A DNA stretch of 64,000 nucleotides, taken from Daedaleopsis sinensis (Eukaryota > Basidiomycota > Agaricomycetes > Polyporales > Polyporaceae). This document shows positions 11,426 to 21,848 of the stretch, in pieces (the first letter of the stretch is position 1; each line of letters opens with the position of its first letter). The stretch is taken from NCBI GenBank assembly GCA_033807695.1, contig CM066300.1, positions 1,674,001 to 1,738,000 on the forward strand, written 5' to 3'. The notes below the pieces were generated by a model. It had not been told where the DNA came from, ran no database searches, and saw only the letters and a list, made by a program, of their open reading frames with translations. The translations under genes were made by a program, and so were the position numbers.

Positions 11426-13252
11426 ATGCTGCCCCGCAAGCTCAATGCGCTTGAGCGCAAGTTACACCAGGCAGCTCTCTCCCAGCCAGACAACGTAACT
11501 ACCATACCTGCCTCATGACACCGTGCATCGCTGAGCCCGTCTAATTCGTTATGTAGATCATATCTCAACAGGAGATCGATGGCCTGGAACCTCGTGCGAC
11601 AGAACGCCTTTCGGCGACCAATTTCCTGCTGAGCACGGTATGTCTGGAGTGCACTGGCAATGTTTGTTGCACATACTGACTCGCATATACTTGAAGGGTC
11701 TGTTCGTTGTCCTTAGTGGGGAGGGTTCAAAGCTGCTTTTTCGCGCGTTAACGCATGATGTGATTGAAGCGTGCGTACACGGACAAAGTCTGACTGAGCC
11801 CTACCTAAATCTACCTTATACCCCCTCTTTTCTTTTAGCATGAAGGCTCTCACTCCGGAGGAAAAGTTGGTACTTGATCGCATACGAGCATCAGGGAATC
11901 AAGGTCCGTGCCTGGCTTCGTGACCATGAATAGTTGCAGCATTTCAAGTTGTGTCAGGCATATGGACGAAGCACATCAAGTCACAGACACAATTGCATCA
12001 AACGGTTGTCGACAAAGCTCTCAAATCTCTCATCCAACGGCAGCTTGTCAAGACGGTGGATGATGTTCGGGTAGGTAAAACTTTTGCGATACGACAGCTG
12101 ATCCTAATGCTCTAAGTTACAGCATCCGACACGCAAAATATACATGCTGGCGCATCATGAGCCTGCTGCTGAACTCACTGGCGGCCCGTGGTATACTGAC
12201 AAAGAGCTTGACTCCGAGTTCATCAAATTACTGAGCGGTGTTTGCCTGAAGATTGTCAGAGACAGAGTGAGTATCTGATTCACTCTCTTGGTTACAGTCA
12301 GATGATTCACATTACGTGCTAGAGCTTTCCGAAGGCTCGAGACAATGATCGTACAAGACGCCTATTTCCACTTTCCCATCCTTCCGACTATCCCACCGCC
12401 ACTGAAATCTTGGTAAGTTTGTTGCAGCCTGAGTATAGTCTTTTGATTGTCAACCTTTCTCTGATTGGTCTATCGTGCGTGTAGGCGATATTGAAGAAAA
12501 GCAGGGTTACTGAAACCGAGCTCAATGTTCAACATGTGGAGATGCTACTAGATGTGCTCATCTTAGATGGGAAGATCGAGAAAGTCAGTCATGCATATAT
12601 CGATAGTCCCAATCCTGCTCACATGGAGTTGACGCAGATCCCCGCATCCCACACCCCGGGGACGACATTGGATGACGATGACGATGACGGTCCCGAGCCG
12701 AGTCGTATCAAACGTTTGCGCCGGATAGAGAGCGACTCAGACTCTAGCCGCATGTCCATGAGCGATGACGACTATTCCCGCAGGAGGCGTCGCCGACGCC
12801 GCTCTGACAGCGACCTTGATCAAGTGTCGTCAAGTAAGGATGTCCACTCCTCGAGAAGGAAGCGTCACCAGCAGAACTTACACAATGACCTAGATGACGA
12901 AGTCGCGGGCAAGGATGTCGATGATCGGCCACCCAAGAAACGTCGTCGTCGTCACCACGACAGAAGCCATCCCGACGACATATCTCGAAAGGGTAAAATG
13001 GAGGAGACGCCATCTTCTCATGAACTGCATGAACAGTACGGTCATCTCACATCGGAGTCCATTGGCTTCGCTCCCGCTGGCCCATTTGTCTATCGGGCTA
13101 TCCACGACGAGCGACTCACGCTGGGCTTGAGTGAGTCTCCGTGTGTCGTTTGTCCTGTTGCTAGCTTTTGCCTTGATGGAGGCCCAGTCAATCCTCAGGA
13201 ATGCGTGTATCACGACTTGTGGCTGGTTGCTGACAGTTTGCTGGCGGGTTGA
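11426..13252 (+). CDS. RPC34: RNA polymerase III subunit C34 (RPC34/RPC6, POLR3F family)
   Basis: Winged-helix subunit of the Pol III C82/C34/C31 subcomplex, used in TFIIIB contact and promoter opening. Exons: 11426-11494, 11572-11637, 11697-11770, 11839-11903, 11958-12070, 12123-12266, 12323-12412, 12485-13252; 462 aa. Family signatures are an N-terminal tandem winged helix (ATERLSATNFLLST then GLFVVLSGEGSKLLFRA), GIWTKHIKSQTQLHQ, RKIYMLAHHEPAAELTGG, WYTDKELDSEFI, and a third winged helix ending LDVLILDGKIEK. The C-terminal cysteines in ESPCVVCPVASFC and NPQECVY match the metal-binding tail of the family. Animal and yeast homologues are about 316 residues. The excess is a charged Asp/Arg/Ser-rich insertion at about 245-405. 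The short exons were fixed by phase and by matching the family order. Confidence 0.9.
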
Positions 13253-13879
13253 TGATGATCACACGAATGCGGCCACCCATAGGATACGTTCTCACTGATG
13301 TATTATTTCTTGTTTTTGCTGCTTATAGCCTATCAGGAAAAGTGTGCGTCCAAGATCATACATGACCGTCAGCGTAATGCGTGGTCACTGGGCATGCATG
13401 TACTATACATCGACCAGCCACTAATTTGGCGGGACTATCAGTACCAGATCGCGTATACCGCTTTTCGAGCCAAGTTAGTCTCAGACTAGTACCGTAACTT
13501 GTACTCAGCCTTGTAATTTAGCATATGCTTATTTGTGTAGTAGTACCTGTCATGACCGTGTAGCTCTCCACATAAAATCTAATAGCACTCGTGTACCCTC
13601 CTCTTGCAAGCTCAGCGCTCAGGCCTCAGGGATTGGCAGTGCAGCTAAGCCAAGTGTCGCAGGATGCGCGGTGCTTTCGAACGCGTTATACAGCACAGGC
13701 GCCGAGACGCGCTAGCGCGTCTGTTGTGACGTCTAGCCACGTGCAGGTTGATCTCCGCATTGGCGCCCATTAGCCAGGCGTCTTAGCCTGTCTTAGCTCC
13801 CCTTGAGCTCTCCTCCATCGCCAAGCTCCTTCCGCGCATACACTACGCCCTCTCTACCTCCCTGCTACCATCCACCGCT
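13253..13879. other. Intergenic region, 627 bp
   Basis: Same-strand spacer between the C34 and F-BAR/RhoGAP genes. A 63-codon open frame at 13298-13489 lacks family features and is best read as 3' untranslated sequence. Pyrimidine-rich DNA just upstream of 13880 is typical of a fungal core promoter. Confidence 0.5.
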
Positions 13880-16800
13880 ATGTCCTCCTCCTCCGCGGAG
13901 GCCACTGCTGCTGCACGCGCTCCTGTCGGCGGCCCGACAACGAGCACAACGCAGCTGTTCGACGACCATCTCAAGGTTCTGAGCGACTCATATCTTGTAT
14001 TCTTCAACGACAGGTACGCATGCGCGCATGTGCCTGCCTGCCGCCCCCGCTGACCGAGACCTAGGAAACAAATCGAGGAGCAATAGTGAGTCTGCCTCTG
14101 GAGCTCACGGCGGAGGCGTGCTGAAGGAGGCGGCGTGCGCGTGTAGTGTTTCGTCGCTGCTCAAGCTCCACCGCAAGGCGAAGAGCATCGAAATGTCTAC
14201 GGACGACCTTATCGAGCTCACGACCACGAGGGTCGCGTGGAGCGAGATTACGGACAACGTCGAGCGAGGTGCGCACTCTCTTCTGCCCTCTGAGGCCGTC
14301 GGCTCACAGTCGACCGTTCTCCGTTCTCCGGTCGGGGCGGGTTCGACACTCAGAGGCCAGCACGCATTCGGCGTTTTTGGAGACCCTGGTGACGCATGTG
14401 ATCGAGCCTCTGTCCACCTTCAAGGTGCGTGCTCGTGCTGTACGCGTTGCGGCCGGTGTGCGAGACGGGTGTGCGACAGGAGGAGCAAGATCGTATACGC
14501 AAGCGTATCCGGGACGACGTGAAGGACGCGATAACGGCTCATTCAGAGTTCGCAGAGAACGTCCTTCCCAGGTTGAAGCGGACATACATCAAGAAGTGCC
14601 AGGAGACTGAGGTGCGTGTTCATCTCCGGGGTGGTGCAAAACATCCATGTTCATGTTCAATGCTGTGTGTCGTCGCTCCTGGGGGTTCGGCGTGGTGCAG
14701 GAGTACAAATCGATGGCTGCGTCCGCCGCCTCCAACCCTCTGTCACCTACAGCTTCTTTAGACAACACGGCCCCGACCGCAAGACCGAACGCAAATGGCG
14801 CGAACGGTACACGGCCTGTTGTCACCGGACCGCAGCCCCTGCGCCCGCTCGACCGCCGCCCGTCCCAGAGTGCGCACAGAAACCGATCACCATCGGCGTC
14901 GACTACTTCCACTGCCCTGCAGGATCTGGCGCACCAGGGAAAGCGCCAGCTGAACCAGCTGATGACCTTTTTGGATCGCGATGGCGCGCGCACCGATAAC
15001 GCACTGCGCCAGGTGCGAGCGAAGCGCGAGGCTGATGAAGCAGGTTCGTCGTGCACGTTCTCTGACTCCACTAGGAAAGGCGACTGAGGTGCATGTGCGC
15101 GATGGTAGACAAGGAGTACCGGAAGGCCGTCCACTGGCTGGAGACATTGCGCATCCGGAGAGCGAAGCTTCTCGAATCTGGTTTTAAGGTGGGGATCCCC
15201 GCCCGCTTCGGATAAAGGCATGCTTAACACATGCTCGCAGTCGTGCGCGGCCTTCGTCCGTGAATCTTCCGAGATAATGAAGAAGGTGCTCGAGATCTAC
15301 ACAGACAGTCTGACGTGAGTGCCTTGTTCCTGAAGATCTGATCATCTGCAAACCCTGACGCGTCGGGGCGAACGCAGCGCGTCGGCAGCGACGCAGAGCC
15401 AGCTGTGCGAGCACGGGCGCCGCATGGTCGAGAAGATCTCCCCCCAGCGGGACAGCGCCGTCCTAGCACCGGTCATCTCGCGCCATATTGCGGCCTCCAC
15501 CCCGAAGCCCGTGTACTATTACAACTATAACGTGGGCGAGTGCAAGGACTTGATATTTGGGGTTAGCCTGGTGGATTACGCAACGGCGCGAGGGCCTTTG
15601 GACGGCGATATCCCGAAGATTGTGAGGATCTGCATCGAAGATATCGACAAGCGGGGATTCGACGCCGAGGGCATCTATCGAGTGAGTACGGCTGGTTGGA
15701 GCGGCCAGCATCAAGTAGCTCACGATTGTCGTAGGTGTCGGGAAGACATGCAGCGGTCCAGGAGGTGAGTAAACGCGTCGCAGCCTAGCATTGGCGATGT
15801 CTGACCGCGACTTGCTGTAGCTACAACATAAGATTGAGCGCAACGAGGCCGCATTCGCTTTCACCCCGTCAGTCGATGATGTATACAGCGTCGCGTCGTT
15901 CCTGAAGGTGCGAATCACAATGGTCGGCGATCAATCCAGAGCTAATTACCTATGACGACAGCTATACCTCCGAGAACTACCTGATCCTGTTTTCAAATTC
16001 CCGCTTCAGGACCGTATTCAACATACAGAGGGCATCGGTAAGCATGATCGATAACGCAAATGATCCGTTCGTTGTTCTGACTTTGAGCATAGACCAGCAC
16101 GTTGCAACCAACTTCGCGTTCCTGCGTTCAAAGATCAGGCGGCTGCCTCCGATCCATCAGGCCACCTTGAAAGCGGTTGTTGAACATCTTGCGCGAGTCG
16201 CGTCGCATTCTGACAAGAACAAGATGGACCCGAAGAACTTGGCTATTGTCTTTGGGACCGTCATATTTGGCGAGGATGAGATGCCAAAGGGAGCTGACCT
16301 ACTAGGCATGCAATCCTGGAAGGTATGACGAGATGCGTAGATGACCATATGATGGCAAACTGACATCGCGATATAGGATTCATTAATGGAAGACCTCATC
16401 AGCAATGCGCACGTCCTCTTCCAACAGAGTGGCTCCCCTCCTCTACCTGCGGCTCCTCTGAACGAGCCTGCGGCACCTGTGACTTATGGGTCCAACCACA
16501 CGAAGGTGACGAACATGCCCCCTCCCCCCGTGCCCACCTCGCCTCGAAAGCACGGTCACCAGAAGTCCTCTTCAATATCGACACCACGCTCCTCTGTAGA
16601 TGCTCCACGGCCAATTCTACAGGCTCCCCTAGACTTCACACCGCAGCTCCCTCCGCGTCCCATGAGCAGCATCCATCCTTCTTTGCGCGCCGGACCTCAA
16701 GCCAACTCGCCCGCACGCCAGCCGATCAACATCCGCGCAGGGCAGTTCTTCGACGAGCCAGTCCGTGTCCAACCCCACCCACAAGGCTCCACATCTTCCC

Positions 16801-17216
16801 ATTCCCATGACGGCCACACAGACGGCCCGTCGAGCTCGCTCGCTCCACCATTCTCCCCGCGACTCGGCGACGATCCCTCGGTGTCGACGAGCTCGATCTC
16901 TTCCGCGTTCACGTCGAGCTCAGCCCTCAACTCGGGTGGACCGGCGGCGGAGCCGCACTCGCGCGAACCCTCGTCGAAACGCTCCTCGCGCCAGATACAG
17001 CTGTCGGACCTCCCGGAGGAGCACGATGGCGCCGCGCCGCCCCCCGACCTGTTTTCGCCGCTGCCGTCGGGCGCGCACGAGTCCGGGGCGGAGATGTCGT
17101 CGACGGCCTCGGCCGCGGCGTTCGCGTCTGCGACGCCCTCCCCCACGTCGTCCTCGCACTCGGGGCAGTCGAGCCCGAGCAAGCGCTCCGGGCACAGACG
17201 CAAGGCGTCCGACTGA
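13880..17216 (+). CDS. F-BAR (FCH) and RhoGAP domain protein, Rgd1-like
   Basis: Predicted membrane-curvature-binding Rho GTPase-activating protein, likely acting at sites of polarised growth or cytokinesis. Exons: 13880-14013, 14065-14085, 14147-14268, 14354-14424, 14480-14611, 14701-15043, 15109-15188, 15241-15314, 15378-15681, 15735-15764, 15821-15907, 15962-16037, 16093-16322, 16377-17216; 847 aa. The N-terminal part (about 1-320) is helical and matches an FCH/F-BAR layout (FDDHLKVLSDSYLVFFNDR, SSLLKLHRKAKSIEM, then YIKKCQETEEYKS). RhoGAP begins near 365 (IFGVSLVDYA) with arginine finger Arg427 in EGIYRVSG, then LPDPVFKFPLQDR, ATLKAVVEHL and NKMDPKNLAIVFGTVIF. The last exon encodes a disordered Ser/Pro-rich tail ending SGHRRKASD. 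Exon 2 is only 21 nt. Confidence 0.88.
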
Positions 17217-17815
17217 TTTCTGCTTTCTTGGTTTTACGCTTCGGACATTTTCTTTTCGAGCTGACGATTTTCTTTGACGAGCTGAGACGATGAGACGCTG
17301 CGATAGTGATGATGATGATGTGACCCGATGGGTTGGTTGTAGTTGTTGTGAGATTATGTTGTGTTGCGATCTGTCGGGACTGTAGCCTTACTGTACGGTG
17401 CTCTTCTCGCGCTGTGACGATGGTTCCCGTGGGGTACAAGTACTAGTGTTGTGGCGGCTTGCGTTCGGTCTATATGATACCATTTGTCTCACTTACCTAC
17501 TCTATTATTTTACGTACCGTATGTGTTGTATGAATCTACTACCTATTTGTTAGGACTTTACACAACGCACACATCTTTGCTGGTTGGCGCGATCACCAGG
17601 ACTCTGCTTCTCAGTATAGTACATATCATGGACGAGAAGCGTAGCATTACATGAGGTCCGGCTTGTGTGTAGTACTAGCGGATATTGCGATAACCAGGAT
17701 AGCAGCCTCGACCATTCGAACGAGAGAGAGCAACACAAAAACAGGTGAAATAAAACGCCACAACCAACCGATGGAAAGCAAGATAACTATAGATGACCCC
17801 ATGCCTGCGGACCAA
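17217..17815. other. Convergent 3' spacer, 599 bp
   Basis: Lies between the stop codons of the F-BAR/RhoGAP gene (plus) and the Pif1 gene (minus). It has a short GAT-trinucleotide tract near 17308 and T-rich stretches suitable for 3' ends. No gene seen. Confidence 0.5.
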
Positions 17816-20800
17816 TTACTCGATCATATCCGCCCAGTACTCGAGCTCATCGTCAATATCATTATCAGGCTCGTCCCGGATGTAGGGCAGCTCTTGGGGC
17901 TTGTCCATGTACTGCGCCATCCACTGGAGCACCCGTGGATGCGCGCGGACCCTACAGATCGGGATCGCGAAGGGGCCAGGCTCAGAACGGCAGGAGGGAA
18001 CACACGAGAAAAAGCACGCACTTGCTCGGGTCGAAGTTGAGCACCTGGAGGCTCTCCATGCGCGTCGCCCGCGAGAGCGCGACGTATGCTGCAGATGCAG
18101 ATGCACACGCGCGTGAGCACGTCCGCATGAGCGGCGAAGATAAGCAAGGCCGCCACGCACCTTGTCCCTTCTCGAAGATGTTGTTGAGGTCGACCCGGAC
18201 GCGCTCCAGCGTCTGGCCCTGCGACTTGTGGATGCTCAGGGCCCACGCGAGTATCAACGGTATCTGCTCGCGCACGGCCTCGATGTTGCCCTCGGCGTTG
18301 ATCACCTCGAACGAGAGCGGCACACAGAGCATTAACGGCCCGCTCTGGAACTGCACGCACGGCCAGAGGGTGTTCAGCGCGAGGATTGCCTTGATTTTCT
18401 GCTCCCGCTGGGGGTCCCCGAGCGCATCGGTCAAATGTCCCGGGCCACCACTGCCGCCCGCCCTCCCGGCCTGTCCCTGTCCTTGGCTCCTAATGAGCTG
18501 CTGGGCGCCCTGGTAGTCACCGCGGTTTTCGGGCAGCCCGATTATCGCACCCATCGCGACCGCCTCGCGAGGCCTGTAGAAGCCGACGACGCGTCCGAGG
18601 GAGCCGTTGACGAGCACGCCTTGGATGATGTTCTGTAGGGGATTCACGAGCGGTGGGTGAGACTTTCGGCGAGTGGGAAGTCGGAAGACATCTACGTACC
18701 TTGATCAACATCACCTGGGCGCCCACCTTGAGGTGGACATACGGCAGGGCAATCATGTCGTTGAGGGCACGCTCGACGCGCTGGCGGGGGTATGGCTCGC
18801 CGTTCTCGTCTCGGCCAGCTGTGTCCAGCGCTCTATAAGGCCTAGATTCGCCCGCTATCATTGCCAGACGTTGTGCGTTCGCGCTCTCGACCTCTTGACG
18901 TTTGGGATATCTGACGACCGGGAAGGACGCCACTGTCAGGACCATTACGCTCAGACATGGAGAGATCGCTCACAGCTCGGTCGGCAGAAGGTCGTCGTTG
19001 TACTTGACGGTCCGCGCAAGCAACCGGAAGGATTTCGTGGTGGGACCGTCGAGTCGTCCGAACCGCATCGCATTCAACATGTCGACGAACTCTGCAGGAA
19101 CATCAACACTCAGACTGTCAGCGATACGCAGCGGCCGGGAGGATCGGGAAGACTCGCTCTGATCTTTTTGCCGGAAGACCTTCTGCAAGATGATAGGAGG
19201 GCCCACACATTTCTCCCAAGACTCTGAATCGAACGCGAAACACGGTGCTATCTGTGCGCCTGTCCCGCTCTTGTCGGGGACCGGCGGGAGTTGGCAAAAG
19301 TCACCCGACAAGACGAGCTGTGCGGCGCGAGAAGGTTCAGCGAAACATTGGATGCAACAGCGACTACTCCGTCTGACCTGAATCCCGCCAAACGGGAGCG
19401 CGTTCTTCCTCAGCTGGCGCGCAATATATTCCTGAGCCACGGACGTCAGCATAGCACATATGACGCCGCGACGCCGGCACTCACGAGTTTATCGAACAGC
19501 TTCCCATCGATCATCGAGACTGCACGGCACTCGGTCTAGGTCATGCACCACAGCAGCAACAAGGTAAACACGCACTCTCGTCGATGATCAGCGTCTTTAC
19601 ATTCCGCCACCGGTCGAGCACCTTCGACTTGCACGTCTCGGACGGGTCCGTGTGCAAGAACGCGAGCTCGTTCTCGTCCAACCGCACGCCCCTGTTCTTC
19701 CGCGCCCACAGCTCCCGGCGCAGCTTCAGGTCCGCCTTGTACGCGCGCGCGTGGATACCGAGGATCTTCCCGACGAGCCCGTCCGCGTCGTCCTTGCCGA
19801 GCCCGATGCCCGCCCACGAGTGCAGCGTGCAGCCGCCGATGTTGATCGACGCGATCCCCGTCGACGCGGTCACGCCGAGCGTCTTGCTTGGGTGGCCCCC
19901 GAAGTGCTCGATGATCTTGCGGAGGAGGACGGACTTGCCGGTACCCGCAGACCCGGTGAAGAACACGCTCTCGCCGTCTTTGACCTTGCCGAGCACGTAC
20001 AGCTGGTCGGGCGAGAGCTGGATGTCGGGGGCTGGCGCGCTCGGGAGCGTCCCCTCGGGCGCGACCGGTGCAGGAGGTTCCAGCCCGTTTGCTGTCTGTT
20101 CTTCCGTCTTGACGATGCCGTTTTGTAGAGCCTGAGGAGGGGCAGGGGATCGATCGCGGTCCAAGCTCGAGGTCGCCGACAGAGTGGCAGACTGAGCTCG
20201 GGAGGCCGACGGTGTCGAGGATGCAGACCCATTCTGGAGACGGGCTACATACCCGGTAGGAGGGCCCGGCAGTATCTCAATGTCCGAGTCGTAGGCATAG
20301 TCACTCGCATTCTCGGACACCGGCGTCCGACTTGGGGTCCGGGTGGGAGTCGACCACTGAGCATCGGGCGGGGGTCCATCAAGGAGCTCAATATCATCAT
20401 CGTCTACATCCATAGCTCCTATTTATTAAGGGGGGTGTTCGTCGAGCTCGTCAGCCAACGCACTGGACAACGCTGCTGAGAAGCTTACCTTCATAAGGTG
20501 ACGCTGGGGCCTGTGGGGGAGCGAGTGCTTCCGCGACACCTTGTAACCACGCCTGCGCCTCTCCTGGCGTTCGGAAACTCTTGTATTTCACGTTAGACAC
20601 CCTCGACACCTACAGAAATTCATCCAGCAGTCAGCACCATGCATATGTATAGTGAGGATACTACGCACATTAGCTTTCGCCTGGTCCACACGCGTTGTAG
20701 GGTCAACATGGCGTCGCCTCGTGAGATAACTGCAGCACGCCCACCTCGTCCCAGCTAGTGTAGATTTGGGTACCCTGCCGACCTTCATATACCGCATAGT

Positions 20801-20816
20801 ACTTGTGGTTTGTCAT
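17816..20816 (-). CDS. Pif1-family DNA helicase with N-terminal RNase H1-type hybrid-binding domain
   Basis: 5'-3' superfamily 1B helicase. Exons: 20745-20816, 20669-20680, 20489-20609, 19576-20418, 19485-19519, 19378-19431, 19158-19317, 18974-19091, 18700-18910, 18161-18632, 18022-18088, 17816-17951; 766 aa. Residues 1-60 (KYYAVYEGRQGTQIYTSWDE, AKAN, VSRVSNVKYKSFRTPGEAQA) match the viroplasmin/RNase H1 N-terminal fold that binds RNA-DNA hybrids. A disordered linker follows. Helicase motifs are Walker A GSAGTGKS (224-231), DEISMIDGKLFDKL (Walker B), LVLSGDFCQLPPV, the Pif1 signature region VFRQKDQKFVDML, PTELYPKRQEVESAN, SIHKSQGQTLERV and AYVALSRAT. Exon 2 is 12 nt, and intron 7 (19092-19157) is read as GC-AG. 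Pif1 helicases act at R-loops, G-quadruplexes and telomeres, and in mitochondria. No targeting peptide is evident on this form. Confidence 0.88.
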
Positions 20817-21080
20817 CGCACTAATAAGACGGTCCAAGGCTAGTCGTGAACAGCCGGTGTGGATTGCAGACCCGAGGGAGGTGGTGGTCAGGAGCAAGCT
20901 GCACAAAGTCCGCGTGCCCATTGTCGCCCTGGCACGACCAAGCGCCGAAACGACGCGTCGCGCACCATCACGTGCTCGAGTCGCGTTTTAAATGAGTGCA
21001 CAGCATTCTGGAATCTGAGATCTGAGATCTGACTCGGACGCGTCGAGTCCCTTCGCATTGAGTGCGTCCCGAGCAAAGAA

Positions 21081-21089
21081 GGGGGAGTT
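21081..21089. repeat. Target-site duplication, left copy
   Basis: GGGGGAGTT directly precedes the terminal inverted repeat and matches 9/9 the sequence after the element at 21373-21381. Confidence 0.8.
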
Positions 21090-21372
21090 TAGTCTCGTAA
21101 CCAGACGGTATAGGGAGGGCTCTCTGTTTGGGAGGCGGAGATCGAAAAACCCAAACACAGAACCGTCCTATAACGTCTGGTGAACTTCGTATAGATGGGT
21201 GGGGGTATCCCAAATATAGCGCTCGAGGAGCACTATGACGCAAGCGCTCTGAGGGGATACCCCCACCCCTCTATACGAAGTTCACCAGACGTTATAGGAC
21301 GGTTCTGTGTTTGGGTTTTTCGCACTCCGATGCCCCTTTCGGACAGTTCCTATACGTCTGGTTACGAGACTA
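21090..21372. mobile_element. Non-autonomous inverted-repeat element (MITE) with 9-bp target duplication
   Basis: The ends are perfect 18-bp terminal inverted repeats: TAGTCTCGTAACCAGACG at the left and its reverse complement at 21355-21372. GGGGGAGTT flanks it directly at 21081-21089 and 21373-21381. Long inner arms (about 21133-21205 and 21250-21322) are also near-perfect inverted repeats, so most of the element could fold into a hairpin. It has no coding capacity. A 9-bp duplication is characteristic of Mutator-like transposases, so mobilisation in trans by a MULE is the leading inference; the terminal sequence alone does not prove the family. Intact ends and duplication suggest recent insertion. 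Confidence 0.85.
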
Positions 21373-21381
21373 GGGGGAGTT
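21373..21381. repeat. Target-site duplication, right copy
   Basis: GGGGGAGTT directly follows the right terminal inverted repeat, as a direct repeat of 21081-21089. Confidence 0.8.
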
Positions 21382-21848
21382 ATGTGCAGGTGTATGTGCA
21401 GGTGCGCGTTGAGAGACAGATGTACTCAGTACTCATGAGCCAGCTCGGGACGACTCCTAGTCCACGGAATCGCGATTAGCTTGCATAGGCGCGACGACGT
21501 GTGTCAAGCGCGATATCATCTAGTCCTGCCAATTGCAACGGCAGAAGAAGCGATCATAACAAAGGTCGTGATTGCAGAGCTAGCCTACTCTACAACGAGT
21601 TCCTAGTCTACAAGTGCCGGGAGCCGTGCACTTCGTACGAATATGTATGTATCCAGCCCAACCATGCGGAGTCCACCAAGGTAAACAGAGATGCAGCGAG
21701 ACTAGACTGTGTGCTGTGTGTGCAAACGTTCTCAGGGATAATGATACCGTGAAGAGTGTACAGTAGGAGACGGTCGGTCGCGAGAAACAAGACGACAGGG
21801 AAATTGGTACAACACCCGAGGAAAAATATCGTGAGATGGCTGTACATG

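Larger units (their letters stand above)
20817..21848. other. Intergenic region, 1.03 kb, containing a MITE
   Basis: Separates the Pif1 start (minus) from the Nudix stop (minus). The Pif1 promoter lies at its left side, and a 283-bp inverted-repeat element occupies 21090-21372. The remainder (21382-21848) shows no gene. Confidence 0.6.

Noticed and set aside
13298..13489. 63-codon hydrophobic open frame after the Pol III subunit gene
   Set aside because: No conserved motif. The C34 frame already ends with the family C-terminus, so this is probably 3' untranslated sequence.
21195..21479. Open frames across the inverted-repeat element
   Set aside because: They mirror each other because of the palindrome and encode nothing recognisable; the DNA structure explains them.
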